NCBI RefSeq assembly: GCF_900109775.1
Contig: NZ_FOAX01000003.1
Location: 1 to 64,000, forward strand
DNA from: Pseudoxanthomonas sp. GM95
GTDB taxonomy: Bacteria; Pseudomonadota; Gammaproteobacteria; Xanthomonadales; Xanthomonadaceae
Reading direction: 5' to 3'
DNA: 64,000 nucleotides
Shown: positions 25,794 through 36,018 of the stretch, one piece after another
How positions within the stretch are numbered: position 1 is the first letter of the stretch
How the letters are laid out: the number at the start of each line of letters is the position of its first letter
Program-made: the position numbers and the translations under genes
The notes under the pieces: generated by a model
The model's input: only the letters and a program-made list of their open reading frames with translations
Told to the model about the DNA's origin: nothing
Databases searched by the model: none

Positions 25794-26186
25794 AAAGTCG
25801 TCGCTGGTGAGGCGACCGTCGCCGTTCTTGTCGTAGCTGGATTTGGACTGGTTGGCGAAGGCGACGAACTCGTCTTCGCTGATCAGGTTGTCGTAGTTGA
25901 GGTCCATCGTGGCCAGCTGCTTGCGCGCCAGGCCATCGGCGCCGATCCCGCCCGCGTTGGGGTCCTGCGCGGCGCGCAGTTCGTCCAGCGTCACCCAGCC
26001 ATCGTGATTGGTGTCCAACAGCGCGAAGGATGCCCGTGCGCCGGCATCGTATTCGTCGTCATCCACCAGCCCATCGTTGTTGGTGTCGAGCTTGCGGAAC
26101 CTGTCCTGCGAACTCTGCGCCCACGCCGCGCCTGCGACCAGCGTCAGGACAAGTGCAGAGAGAACGACACGGCAGGCTTGGGGCAT
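25782..26186 (-). CDS. secreted EF-hand protein
   Basis: 134 residues from ATG 26186; another ATG 27 nt upstream (26213) would add nine residues, and neither has a clear ribosome site. Signal peptide (VVLSALVLTLVAGAAWA), then EF-hand loops DTNNDGLVDDDEY, DTNHDGWVTLDEL, DLNYDNLISEDEF and DKNGDGRLTSDDF. A periplasmic calcium-binding protein of unknown function. The next EF-hand gene, 26327-26743, is codirectional and similar, suggesting an old duplication. Confidence 0.85.
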   Translation of the reverse strand: MPQACRVVLSALVLTLVAGAAWAQSSQDRFRKLDTNNDGLVDDDEYDAGARASFALLDTNHDGWVTLDELRAAQDPNAGGIGADGLARKQLATMDLNYDNLISEDEFVAFANQSKSSYDKNGDGRLTSDDFGPR

Positions 26187-26326
26187 GAGGCGAAGACCAG
26201 TCGAAGGGCGCATTCGATCCGATACGCCAGTACCCCATCATCGCTCAGAACGCCGCGAGCCTGACAGTCGCCGGGTTACGGTCGTTGCGCGCGAGCCTCC
26301 ACGAACGCCGCGCATGGCATGTCTCT

Positions 26327-26743
26327 CTAGTTCGCCGCCGGGCCTGCCGCCTGCTGCAGCTCATCCTCGGTCACGAAGCCATCGGCGTTGGCGTCGGCGC
26401 GCTTGAACAGCGCGTCGGCCGCGGCCAGGTGTTCTTCAGCATCCACCTTGCCGTCGCCGTTGCGATCCATCGCCGCGATCGCCTGGCGCGCTTCTTCTTC
26501 GCTGGCCGGTTCCTCCATGGCCTTGCGGGTCAGGCGCATCTCTTCGACGGTGACGCGGCCATCCAGGTCGACATCGAGCTGCTTGAACATCTTCTGCGCC
26601 GCAGCAGTGTGTTCCTCGGCGCTGACGCGTCCGTCGTGGTTGGAATCCATGCTGCGGAAACGGTCCTGGATCGATTCGGCGGCGAACGCGCCGAGCGGCG
26701 CGGCCAGGGCCAGGGTGGCGGCCAGCAGGCGTAGCTGAAGCAT
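26327..26743 (-). CDS. secreted EF-hand protein (second of a pair)
   Basis: 138 residues; start ATG 26743 has GGGAGGA upstream. Signal peptide (MLQLRLLAATLALAAPLGAFA), mature start AESIQDRFRSMDSNHDG. EF-hand loops: DSNHDGRVSAEEH, DVDLDGRVTVEEM, DRNGDGKVDAEEH and DANADGFVTEDEL. The S-x-QDRFR segment just after the signal is shared with the 25782-26186 protein (SSQDRFRKLDTNNDG), so the two are paralogues. Function unknown. Confidence 0.87.
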   Translation of the reverse strand: MLQLRLLAATLALAAPLGAFAAESIQDRFRSMDSNHDGRVSAEEHTAAAQKMFKQLDVDLDGRVTVEEMRLTRKAMEEPASEEEARQAIAAMDRNGDGKVDAEEHLAAADALFKRADANADGFVTEDELQQAAGPAAN

Positions 26744-26947
26744 GGAGTCCTCCCGCGGCAGGATGCCGCTGCAATCACGCACCGTGGCGACTGCGCGGTT
26801 AGCCACACGTCAATGATTCGCGCAGCGCGCGTAAAGCTGCAGGTTCGGTCACAGCCAAGACCGGAAGGTCGCGCGCAGGCCCTTGCATTGGCCGGCGCCT
26901 TACGCGCTGCGCGATACTCGCGCTTCTGGTTCAACCGGCGAGCTGCG

Positions 26948-27232
26948 ATGGCGGTGTATGTGGACGATGCGGTGATCGCCTGGCGCGGGCAGCGCTGGGC
27001 GCACCTGATGGCCGATACGCTGGACGAACTGCACGCGTTCGCCGCGCGCCTGGGCCTGCCGCGCCGCGCCTTCCAGGACAAGACCAGCGGTGCGCACTAC
27101 GACGTCACGACCGACATGCGCCTGCAGGCGCTGGCATTGGGCGCAGTCGGCATTTCGCGGCATCGCGACCGCGCCCAGGTGCGCGCGGTGATCGCGGTGG
27201 CCAAGGCGCAGGGTCGCGGCCTGGCGCCTTGA
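26948..27232 (+). CDS. DUF4031 family protein
   Basis: 94 residues starting MAVYVDDAVIAWRGQRWAHL, the DUF4031 signature (xVYVDD followed by a Trp and a W-x-H pair). The middle has DELHAFAARLGLPRRAFQD and YDVTTDMRLQALALGA. Small cytosolic protein of unknown function. Sequence upstream of this Met stays open but is not family-like, so 26948 is chosen. Confidence 0.85.
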   Translation: MAVYVDDAVIAWRGQRWAHLMADTLDELHAFAARLGLPRRAFQDKTSGAHYDVTTDMRLQALALGAVGISRHRDRAQVRAVIAVAKAQGRGLAP

Positions 27233-27251
27233 GCGGCGCGCGCCGTTGCGC

Positions 27252-27788
27252 TCAGCTGGCTTCGTTGCCCGGACGCAGCTCGAAGCCCAGGACCTGCGAC
27301 AGCGCGCGCATGCCGTCATCGTCGCGGCGCAGCGCCATCCAGCCGCCGTAGCCGTCCGAATCGGCGTTCCAGCACCACAGCGTGTAGCCGTGCGGACGCA
27401 GGCTGTCGTAAGCGATGGACAGCACCGAAGGCACATCCAGCGCGCCCATGAAATCATCGTCGTCGCGGTCGCCGCCCCACTCGACCTGCAGGCCGAAGCG
27501 CGCAGCCAGTTCGTCCATCGCCTCCAGTGCGCCGTCGACATCGTCAGGCATGACGAAGAACCCCGAGGTCCAGTCCACGATGTCGCGCAGCATCCACGGC
27601 AGCGGCTCGTCGGTACCGGCCGCCAGGCGCTCGCGCAGCAAGTCGAACTGGCGCAGCGCGGTTTCCTCGTCGCCGGGATTGATCATCACCAGCAGGTTCC
27701 AGGCCAGCGCCTCCGGCGCGTCGGTCTCGTCCGGGTCGAACGGATCGAAGTCGTCTTCGTAATCGGCAGTGTTGTCAGGCAGGGACAT
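27252..27788 (-). CDS. conserved hypothetical protein, possibly DUF6630
   Basis: 178 residues, very acidic (EDDFDPFDPDETDAPEAL at the start). Contains NLLVMINPGDEETALRQFDLL, VDWTSGFFVMPDDVDGALEAMD and YTLWCWNADSDGYGGWMALRR. I recall this pattern from DUF6630 proteins, but the assignment is from memory. No signal peptide. It stands alone, converging on the DUF4031 gene. Confidence 0.65.
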   Translation of the reverse strand: MSLPDNTADYEDDFDPFDPDETDAPEALAWNLLVMINPGDEETALRQFDLLRERLAAGTDEPLPWMLRDIVDWTSGFFVMPDDVDGALEAMDELAARFGLQVEWGGDRDDDDFMGALDVPSVLSIAYDSLRPHGYTLWCWNADSDGYGGWMALRRDDDGMRALSQVLGFELRPGNEAS

Positions 27789-27986
27789 GACGGGGACACA
27801 GGCGCAGCAGAAAGAGGCGCAAAGCATGGCGTGCGATCACGCGGTTTGAAAGCGCCGCGCGCAAATCGTGAAAACCACGTGATGCATCTGCGCCCGCGCT
27901 TCGGGCGTAAGAGGGTCGATGGCGCAGCAGATGCGGTGCCGGAAGGCTTCCCCCGCACTCAACGCAACACCCTGAAGGAGTTCCAC

Positions 27987-28589
27987 ATGAAGATCACCAA
28001 GCTCGCCCTGTCCCTTTTGCTGGGCCTGTCGGCTGCCGCCGGCACCCAGGCCGCGATGGCCCAGGTCACGCAGAAAGCCCCCATGACCGACCACGGCATG
28101 GCCCAGCATGAGAACCCGATGGTCGGCGGCGCGCCCATGTACGCCAGCAAGGACATCATCGACAACGCGATGCAGTCCAAGGACCACACCACCCTGGTTG
28201 CGGCCGTCAAAGCCGCTGGACTGGTCGAAACCCTGAAAGGGCCCGGCCCGTTCACGGTCTTTGCACCCACCAATGCCGCGTTCGACAAGCTCCCCGCCGG
28301 GACGGTGGACAAGCTGCTGCAGCCCTCGATGAAAGCCGACCTGACCAAGGTGCTGACCTATCACGTGGTGGCGGGCAAGGTGGATTCCATGGCGCTGGCG
28401 GCCAAGATCAAGGCCGGTGGCGGCAAGGCCATGCTCAAGACCGTGCAGGGCGAGAACCTGACGGCGAGCATGCAAGGCCAGTCCATCGTATTGACCGACG
28501 CCAAGGGCGGCATGGCCAAGGTCACCACGGCCGATGTGATGCAGTCCAACGGTGTGATCCACGTGGTCGATACGGTCCTGATGCCGTAA
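27987..28589 (+). CDS. secreted fasciclin-domain protein
   Basis: 200 residues. Signal peptide (KLALSLLLGLSAAAGTQAAMA), then one FAS1 domain: DIIDNAMQSKDHTTLVAAVKAAGL, the H1 box FTVFAPTNAAFDKLP, YHVVAGKV, and the H2 box GVIHVVDTVLMP. FAS1 proteins act in adhesion or surface interaction. Strong AAGGAG site 7 nt before ATG. Met-rich stretch (MTDHGMAQHENPMVGGAPM) between leader and domain. Terminated by a strong hairpin at 28631-28658. Confidence 0.93.
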   Translation: MKITKLALSLLLGLSAAAGTQAAMAQVTQKAPMTDHGMAQHENPMVGGAPMYASKDIIDNAMQSKDHTTLVAAVKAAGLVETLKGPGPFTVFAPTNAAFDKLPAGTVDKLLQPSMKADLTKVLTYHVVAGKVDSMALAAKIKAGGGKAMLKTVQGENLTASMQGQSIVLTDAKGGMAKVTTADVMQSNGVIHVVDTVLMP

Positions 28590-28630
28590 GCGTGGGCTTG
28601 GCCGGCTGACGGCCCGCCCTGGCAACCCCG

Positions 28631-28658
28631 ACAGGCAGCCGATGTGGCTGCCTGTTTT
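28631..28658 (+). terminator. intrinsic terminator after the fasciclin gene
   Basis: Ten-bp perfect stem ACAGGCAGCC / GGCTGCCTGT with loop GATGT, running into TTTT. Confidence 0.85.
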
Positions 28659-28752
28659 CGTTGGCCGGCACGGGCCAGGACGCGAGGCAGATGCATCCCG
28701 GCGATGCGGCCTTTATCCTGTGCGCCCTCGTATTTCCAGCAGATCCGCCACG

Positions 28753-28998
28753 ATGAGCGATACCCCTCCCGACCGCCTGTCCGTCGATCCCGGCAACCGC
28801 TTCCACGACCAGGCCGCCCTGGATCGCGGCGTGGGCGTGCGTTTCAACGGCACCGAGCGCGACAACGTCGAGGAATACAGCGTCTCCGAAGGCTGGATCC
28901 GCGTGCAGGTGGGCAAGTCGCTGGACCGTCGCGGCCAGCCGATGACGATGAAGATCAAGGGCAACGTCGAGCCGTACTTCAAGACGCCGGCCGCCTGA
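28753..28998 (+). CDS. DUF3297 family protein
   Basis: 81 residues. The DUF3297 signature is complete: DRLSVDPGNRFHD, GVGVRFNGTERDNVEEYSVSEGW, then QPMTMKIKGNVEPYF. A small cytosolic protein of unknown function, common in proteobacteria, sometimes called glutathione-peroxidase-associated. Upstream site weak. Single gene, converging on the S9 peptidase. Confidence 0.9.
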   Translation: MSDTPPDRLSVDPGNRFHDQAALDRGVGVRFNGTERDNVEEYSVSEGWIRVQVGKSLDRRGQPMTMKIKGNVEPYFKTPAA

Positions 28999-29009
28999 TC
29001 CCGGCCGGA

Positions 29010-29027
29010 GGCGGCGCGCAAGCCGCC
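29010..29027. terminator. small hairpin between convergent genes
   Basis: Six-bp G+C stem GGCGGC / GCCGCC with a GCGCAA loop between the DUF3297 and S9 peptidase stops. No T-run; a weak candidate. Confidence 0.3.
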
Positions 29028-29037
29028 GCCGCACTGA

Positions 29038-30999
29038 TTATTTCGCGGTCTGGCCGCCCAGATGCGTGGCCAGGAACGCAAGCAAGCGGCGGTCATACTC
29101 GCGCCGGTGCGCATCGGCGAAGTAGCCATGGCCTTCGTCGGCGTAGTACAGGGTTTCGACCGGCACGCCGGCGCGCTTCAACGCTTTTTCCATCCGCTCG
29201 GTGTGTACCGGCGGTGCGCGCGTGTCCTTGCCGCCCGAGGCCAGGAACACCGGCACCTTGATGCGGTCGGCCAGGTTCACGGGTGAGACCTCCGCCAGCG
29301 CGTCCTTGTCGCCGACCCATTCGTGGAGCCAGGTCTTGATGGACGCGCCATCGCTGTTGCCGTCGCTGACCATGCGCGGCAGGTCGTAGACGCCGACATA
29401 GCCGACCGCGCAGCGATACAGCGCCGGTTCGCGCGCCACGCCCATCAGTGCGGCATAGCCGCCGTAGCTGGCGCCGTAGATGCAGATCCTGGCGGGATCG
29501 GCGATGCCCTGCGCGATCGCCCACTGGGTCGCGTCGGTGAGGTCGTCCTGCATCGCCCTGCCCCACTGCCGCGCGCCCGCCTGCTGGAACGCGCGGCCGT
29601 ACTGGCCGGAGCCGCGATAGTTGACGCGCAGCACCGCGTAGCCCGCCGCGGCCAGCAGCTGGGTGTCGTCGTCGAAGTCCCAGGTGTCGGAGATCCCGAA
29701 CGGCCCGCCATGCGGATTGATCACCAGCGGCAGGCCCTTGCCGCTGCTGCCGGCCGGCACGGTGAGATAGCCATGCAGTTCCAGCCCGTCGCGCGCCTTG
29801 AAGCTGATCTCGCGCATCGGCGGCACCTTGGCCGGGTCGAACCAGGTGCGCAGGCTGTAGATGCCGTCGGCCGCCTTGGTCTTGGTGTTGTAGAGGTAGA
29901 AGTCGCCGTTGTTGGTGTCGCTCCACGCCTGCACCACGGCCAGGCTGCCATCGCGCGTGGCCGAGGTGACCGCGATCGCCTCGTTGGGGAACGCCTTTTC
30001 CAGCGAGCGCTGGAACACCGCCGCCGGCTCGGCCGGCGTGAAGTAGCGGCTGACCGTGCGCGCCTGGGTGAAGCGCGCGCCGATCGGCCGGCGCACATCG
30101 GCCGTCCAGATCACGCCCGAGGGATCGACCACCGCATCACGCAAAAATTCGGTGCGCACGCCGGTATCGGCGTTCCAGGACACGATGCTGTCCGGACCCT
30201 CTGTGTGTTCACTGCGCAGGTAAGCGGTGCGACCGTCCTCGGCGAAGCCCAACGCGCTGACGACGACGTGGCTCTGCGCTTCGTCGTTGATCAGGCGCCA
30301 GTCCTGGCCGCGGCCTTCGCGGTAATAGAGCTTGCTCACGTTGTCGCGGCCGCTGCCCTGGGCAAAGCGCACCTGGCCCTGCACGTCGGTGGTGAAGCTG
30401 GCATTGCGCACCGGCGCGGTGGCGATCGTGGCGCGGCGCCGGTTGTAGACGTCCAGGCGTTCGACGCGGGTGATCGGGTCGCTCTGGTCGACCGGCGAGG
30501 TCGACACCAGCACGTTGCGATCATCGCCCGGAATGGTGTCAAACATATACACCGCGCTCTCGTACTGCAGGCGGATATGCCCGGCGCCGCTGGTGTCGTC
30601 GTTGATGCCGTACGGGCTGGACAGCAGGATGCCGCCGCTGCCGTCGGCATTGACCGCGTGCAGTTCGCCCGTGGCGTAGGGCTGGGCGCGGCTGCCCATT
30701 TGTTGATCCATCGCCACCACCACACGGGTGTCGTTGACCCACCAGAAGCCGCCGACGCGCGAGTTCTCCCCGCCCACGACCTTGGCGGTCGGCTGCTGGT
30801 CGCTGCGCCGGATGATCACCAGCACGGTGCGGTCTTCCAGCGGCATGGTCACCGCGTAGAACTCGCCGCTGAGCGAAATCTTGATCTGCTCATAGCGGTC
30901 GCGCTTGAGGAACGCGTCCACATCCACCTGTGCCAGCGCCGGCCACATCGCCAGCCACGCCAACAGCCCGGCCGCCAGCCGCATCCCTGTGTGCTTCAT
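29038..30999 (-). CDS. secreted S9-family (prolyl-oligopeptidase-type) peptidase
   Basis: 653 residues. Signal peptide (GMRLAAGLLAWLAMWPALAQ). The N-terminal part (about 30-370) is a divergent beta-propeller. The C-terminal alpha/beta-hydrolase has the nucleophile Ser511 (GASYGGYAAL), an oxyanion loop (NPHGGPFGISDTWDF), the acid in ASGGKDTRAPP and His in ADEGHGYFADAH. Likely a periplasmic acylaminoacyl- or dipeptidyl-peptidase. Many xanthomonads have several such paralogues. Monocistronic on the minus strand. Confidence 0.92.
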   Translation of the reverse strand: MKHTGMRLAAGLLAWLAMWPALAQVDVDAFLKRDRYEQIKISLSGEFYAVTMPLEDRTVLVIIRRSDQQPTAKVVGGENSRVGGFWWVNDTRVVVAMDQQMGSRAQPYATGELHAVNADGSGGILLSSPYGINDDTSGAGHIRLQYESAVYMFDTIPGDDRNVLVSTSPVDQSDPITRVERLDVYNRRRATIATAPVRNASFTTDVQGQVRFAQGSGRDNVSKLYYREGRGQDWRLINDEAQSHVVVSALGFAEDGRTAYLRSEHTEGPDSIVSWNADTGVRTEFLRDAVVDPSGVIWTADVRRPIGARFTQARTVSRYFTPAEPAAVFQRSLEKAFPNEAIAVTSATRDGSLAVVQAWSDTNNGDFYLYNTKTKAADGIYSLRTWFDPAKVPPMREISFKARDGLELHGYLTVPAGSSGKGLPLVINPHGGPFGISDTWDFDDDTQLLAAAGYAVLRVNYRGSGQYGRAFQQAGARQWGRAMQDDLTDATQWAIAQGIADPARICIYGASYGGYAALMGVAREPALYRCAVGYVGVYDLPRMVSDGNSDGASIKTWLHEWVGDKDALAEVSPVNLADRIKVPVFLASGGKDTRAPPVHTERMEKALKRAGVPVETLYYADEGHGYFADAHRREYDRRLLAFLATHLGGQTAK

Positions 31000-31088
31000 C
31001 CGTGGTCCCCCGTGCCCGTTGCGGGCGCGGCGAAACTAGCAGGGGCGCGCGGCGACTCGCAACGTGCGCTGCAACACGGCCGCAGCGC

Positions 31089-32732
31089 CTAGCGCTGGCG
31101 GGTTTCCAGCAGGTCCAGGTTGCGCACCAGCTTGCGCGAGACCTCATCGGAGATCTTGCGCTCGCGGGCCAGGCGGAACAGTTCGGCGCGTTCGGCGCGC
31201 AGGCCGGCCAGGCGCATCTGGCGTTCGACCTGTTCGATCCGGCGCGCCTGCTCCGGCGCGATATCGGCCTCACCGCCAAGGCGGTCCACATGGCGCTGGT
31301 AGAGCTGGCTGACGCGCTCGGCGCAGGCGGTGAACAGCTCACCGTCCTCGACCAGGTCGGAGGTGGCGGCCAGCTTCTGGCGCTCGCCTTCCACGGCTAC
31401 CAGCGCAGCGCGCGCGGCGGATTTGCGGGCCAGGTCTTCCTCGTGCTGCTCGTCCGATTCCTCGGGCACGTGCAGGCCCTTGAGCAGGAACGGCAGGCCG
31501 ATCGCCGCCACCAGCAACGACACCATGATCACCGCCGCGGCCAGGAAGATCGCCAGATCGCGCGCCGGGAACGGCGTGCCGTCGCTCAGCGCCAGCGGCA
31601 ACGTCAGCACGCCGGCCAGGGTGATCGCGCCGCGCACGCCGGCCAGCGAGGTGGCCACGATGATCCGCCAGTTGGGGCTGGCCCGGGTCTCGCCGCGCGC
31701 GCGCGCCTTGAGGATGCTGAAACGCAGCGACACCCATACCCACAAAAAGCGCAGCAGCATCAGGCCCAGGCTGATCGCGCCGACGTAGATCGCCAGCCAC
31801 CACGGGTCCAGGTGGCCCGACTCGTCCACGCTGCGCATCGCGTTGCGCAGGATGCCCGGCAGCTGCTCGCCCAGCAGGGTGAAGACGATGCCGTTGAGGG
31901 TGAACTGGACCATGTCCCACACCGCCGTGCGCTGGATGCGCACGCTGGCCGCGGCGCGGCCGGACAGCTCCACGTAGCTCATGGTGATGCCGGCGGCGAC
32001 GGCGGCCAGGATGCCCGAGGCGTGCACCACTTCGGCCAGCACGTAGGCGGCGAACGGGATCAACAGGCTCACCAGGATCGACGAACCGCCCTCCTCACCG
32101 AAATGACGGGCGATCCAGCGCTGCAGGATATTGACCGCATAGGTCACGCCCACGCCGCAGGCCGCGCCGGCCAGCGCCACCCACAAGAAAGTCACCGACG
32201 CGTTGGCCAGCGAGAACGCGCCGGTCATCGCCGCGGCCACGGCGAACTGGAAGCAGACCAGGCCGGACGCGTCGTTGAGCAACGACTCGCCTTCCAGGAT
32301 GTGCAGCAGGCGTTTGGGAATCGGCGCGCGCGCGGCGATCGAGGACACCGCCACCGGATCGGTCGGCGAGATAATCGCCGCCAGCGCGAAGGCCACCGCC
32401 AGCGGCATCGCCGGGATCATCCAGTGGATCAGGAAGCCGGCGCCGACCACGGTGAACACCACCAAGCCCAGCGCCAGTTCCAGGATCACGCCCTTGTCGC
32501 GGAACAGCCCCTGCTTGGGAATCCGCCAGCCATCGAGGAACAGCAGCGGCGGCAGGAACAGGAGGAAAAACAGCTCCGGGTCCAGGTCCACGCCGCGGTT
32601 GAAGATGGAGATCACCGCGCCCAGGCCGATCTGGACCAGCGGCAACGGCAGGGTGATGGGCAGGACGCGGACCAGGAAGCCGCTGGCGGCCACCGCCAGC
32701 AGCATGGCCAGGACGATTTCGATCGAATGCAT
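31089..32732 (-). CDS. CPA1-family Na+/H+ antiporter (NhaP/YjcE type)
   Basis: 547 residues. About 12 membrane helices up to roughly residue 400, with the transport motif ISPTDPVAVSSI (helix 5), GESLLNDASGLVCF (helix 6) and a helix with LAGVRGAITLAG. The cytoplasmic C-terminus (about 410-547) is a charged coiled region ending LVRNLDLLETRQR. Exchanges Na+ or K+ for H+ across the inner membrane, for pH and salt homeostasis. Single gene; the start ATG at 32732 follows a weak site. Confidence 0.92.
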   Translation of the reverse strand: MHSIEIVLAMLLAVAASGFLVRVLPITLPLPLVQIGLGAVISIFNRGVDLDPELFFLLFLPPLLFLDGWRIPKQGLFRDKGVILELALGLVVFTVVGAGFLIHWMIPAMPLAVAFALAAIISPTDPVAVSSIAARAPIPKRLLHILEGESLLNDASGLVCFQFAVAAAMTGAFSLANASVTFLWVALAGAACGVGVTYAVNILQRWIARHFGEEGGSSILVSLLIPFAAYVLAEVVHASGILAAVAAGITMSYVELSGRAAASVRIQRTAVWDMVQFTLNGIVFTLLGEQLPGILRNAMRSVDESGHLDPWWLAIYVGAISLGLMLLRFLWVWVSLRFSILKARARGETRASPNWRIIVATSLAGVRGAITLAGVLTLPLALSDGTPFPARDLAIFLAAAVIMVSLLVAAIGLPFLLKGLHVPEESDEQHEEDLARKSAARAALVAVEGERQKLAATSDLVEDGELFTACAERVSQLYQRHVDRLGGEADIAPEQARRIEQVERQMRLAGLRAERAELFRLARERKISDEVSRKLVRNLDLLETRQR

Positions 32733-32801
32733 ACCGGGGAACTTACCAGACCGACATGGACCCCACGCTGATCGGACGGCCGCCTGGCCGATGCGATCGC
32801 G

Positions 32802-33571
32802 TCAGGTCTTGATCTTCCAGCCGGTGCGGAACATCGCCCAGATCACCACCAGGCACAGCAGCAGGAACCCAAGGATCGCCGCCAGGCTCACGCCCACGTC
32901 CACGTCGGCCAGCCCGAAGAAGCTCCAGCGGAAGCCGCTGATCAGGTACACCACCGGGTTGAACAGGGTGATCTTCTGCCACACCGGCGGCAGCATCGAC
33001 ACCGAGTAGAACGCGCCGCCCAGGAAGGTCAGCGGGGTGACCACCATCAGTGGGATCACCTGCAGTTTCTGGAAGTCGTCGGCCCACAGCCCGATGATGA
33101 AACCGAACAGCGAGAAGGTCAGCGCGGTCAGCAGCAGGAAGGCCACCATCCACACCGGATGCTGGATCTCGTACGGCACGAAGATCCGCGCCGTGACCAG
33201 GATCAACAGGCCGAGCATCAGCGACTTGCTCGCCGCCGCGCCCACGTAGCCCAGCACCACCTCCACGAACGACACCGGCGCCGACAGCAGTTCATAGATC
33301 GTGCCCGACCACTTGGGCATGTAGATGCCGAAGGACGCATTGGAAATGCTCTCGTTGAGCAACGACAGCATGATCAGGCCCGGGATGATGAAGGCGCCGT
33401 AGGACACGCCTTCCACATCGCCCATGCGCGAGCCGATGGCCGCGCCGAACACCACGAAATACAGCGAGGTCGACAACACCGGCGAGGCGATCGACTGGGT
33501 GATGGTGCGGAAGGTGCGCGCCATTTCGAAGCGGTAGATCGCGGCCACCGCATGCCAGTTCAGGCCGAGGT

Positions 33572-33575
<4 letters not shown>
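32802..33575 (-). CDS. ABC-2 type transporter permease
   Basis: 257 residues with six membrane helices and the ABC-2 family blocks [45 protein letters not shown] and [20 protein letters not shown]. The signature loop [13 protein letters not shown] is characteristic of ABC-2 exporters. The start overlaps the ATPase stop by 4 nt. With the ATPase it forms an efflux pump of unknown substrate (drug, lipid or polysaccharide-like). Confidence 0.93.
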
Positions 33576-34501
<926 letters not shown>

Positions 34502-34586
34502 GCGAATTCCTCTGGACAACATGAAGTCGGGCGCGCCGCGCACGGCAGCGACGCACACAGGGTGACGCAGCGGCCGTAGGCGGGCG

Positions 34587-35564
34587 TCACGGCGCCGGCG
34601 CCAAGCGGCGGGCCATCAGGTCGAGCACGCGGGCGCGATCCACGTCCAGGCACACGCCAGCGTTGGGCTTGCCGGCCACTGGCCGGGTCATGCCGTCCTC
34701 GTCCACCGCCACGTGCAGCGGCTTGGGCGTGCACACGGCCGGGTCCAGCAGGCGCGCGACCGGCACCACGTCGAACAGCGTCGGCACCGTGCCCCACATG
34801 CTGCGCGGCGCCCATTCCCCGTACAGCTCACGCAGCGGCGTGGCATAGACGGTCCTGGCCGCGAACAGGCGTGCCTGCAACTCCGCCGGCAGCGCGACCT
34901 CGGTGGCATCCAGCGGCAGCAGGTCCACCGGCACGCCCGAAGCCAACAACGCACGCAGCGCGGCCGGATCACCGGCGGCATTGGTTTCCTTGCTGGGCGT
35001 GTCCTTGGTGGTGCCGGCGGTCGGGCCGTAGCCCTTGTAGATCGAGCCGGACATCAGCACCACGCGCTTGAGCCGCTTGAAGGCCTTGGGATCACGCTGG
35101 ATCGCCGCACCGATGGTAGTCAGCGGGCCCAATGCGATCAGGGTGACCGTGCCTTCCGGCGCGGCCCTGAGCGCGGCGATGATCGCCGGCGCGGCATCGG
35201 GCAAAGGCGCTTCCGGCGCGGCGGACGGCGCCAGCCAGTCGGCCTGCGACATGCCGCTCCTGTCCGGCGTGGACGGGCCGACCACCAGCGGGATGCCGGC
35301 GTGACCGGTGCGCGCCAGGAACTGCTTCAACAGCTTGCCGCGCAGCACCGCATCGCCGGAGCTGGCGCTGATCAGCAGCGGCTTGAACTGCGGCGAGGCC
35401 AGCAACAGCGACATCGCGAAGGCATCATCGATATCCCCGCCGAAATCGCTGTCCACGATCACCGGGATCGGCGCCGAGGGCGCTTCCGCACGCGCATGGG
35501 ATGACAGCGCAGCGCAGGACGCGACCAGCAGCAACAGCACAACGACGGGGCGGAACGGAATCAC
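34587..35564 (-). CDS. secreted inosine/uridine-type nucleoside hydrolase
   Basis: 325 residues. The start is GTG 35564 with AAGGAG upstream; a later start would lose the signal peptide ([23 protein letters not shown]). Calcium/active-site motif [19 protein letters not shown] is a variant of DTDPGxDD with two extra residues. Later blocks: [27 protein letters not shown] and the acidic ETNAAGDP that supplies another metal ligand. Probably a periplasmic nucleoside scavenger releasing free base from ribose. Not clearly linked to the flanking ABC exporter. Confidence 0.85.
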   Translation of the reverse strand: MIPFRPVVVLLLLVASCAALSSHARAEAPSAPIPVIVDSDFGGDIDDAFAMSLLLASPQFKPLLISASSGDAVLRGKLLKQFLARTGHAGIPLVVGPSTPDRSGMSQADWLAPSAAPEAPLPDAAPAIIAALRAAPEGTVTLIALGPLTTIGAAIQRDPKAFKRLKRVVLMSGSIYKGYGPTAGTTKDTPSKETNAAGDPAALRALLASGVPVDLLPLDATEVALPAELQARLFAARTVYATPLRELYGEWAPRSMWGTVPTLFDVVPVARLLDPAVCTPKPLHVAVDEDGMTRPVAGKPNAGVCLDVDRARVLDLMARRLAPAP

Positions 35565-36018
35565 GGTGGCTCCTTCAAGGCGATACCTGCCGCGGCCCAG
35601 CCAGACAGGACGGCATAGCCTGAAGGACCCGGCAGCGCCCGGCAACGTCCCGGATGCGACGCTGCGTCCGCCTCGGTGTGAGCCCGCCGCGCAGGTGGAA
35701 GGAAGCGACCGAGCCACGGACTTCATCCCGACGGGTGCGTTGAACAGCGGCAGCCAGGCGGCCTCCGCGGTGTTGGAAGCGGCCGGCCATCCATCGACGC
35801 TGATCCGAGTGTGTGGCTGCGCCATGCCAGGGCGTATGGCCGTGCGCTTCCACCCTCCAGCAGACGATTTCAAGCGCCTTTCCGGGGCTGGCTCCCGCTG
35901 CGGGGGCGCGCCAAACTATGCCCGGATCGCCTGGGCTGAGATGGCCGGGATCGACCTGGATCCCCTCGATCCATCCGCCTGTATCGCGCGCTGTCCTGGC
36001 CAATCGAGCAACCACCCG
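35565..36018. other. 454-nt intergenic region, no gene seen
   Basis: Lies between the divergent nucleoside hydrolase and hybrid kinase. Open frames here are antisense or out-of-frame and lack any recognisable protein. I see no tRNA, repeat, operator-like dyad or convincing -35/-10 pair. It must hold the two divergent promoters. Confidence 0.5.

Noticed and set aside
29323..32771. Two plus-strand open frames of about 600 codons
   Set aside because: Antisense to the S9 peptidase and antiporter genes; no recognisable domain.
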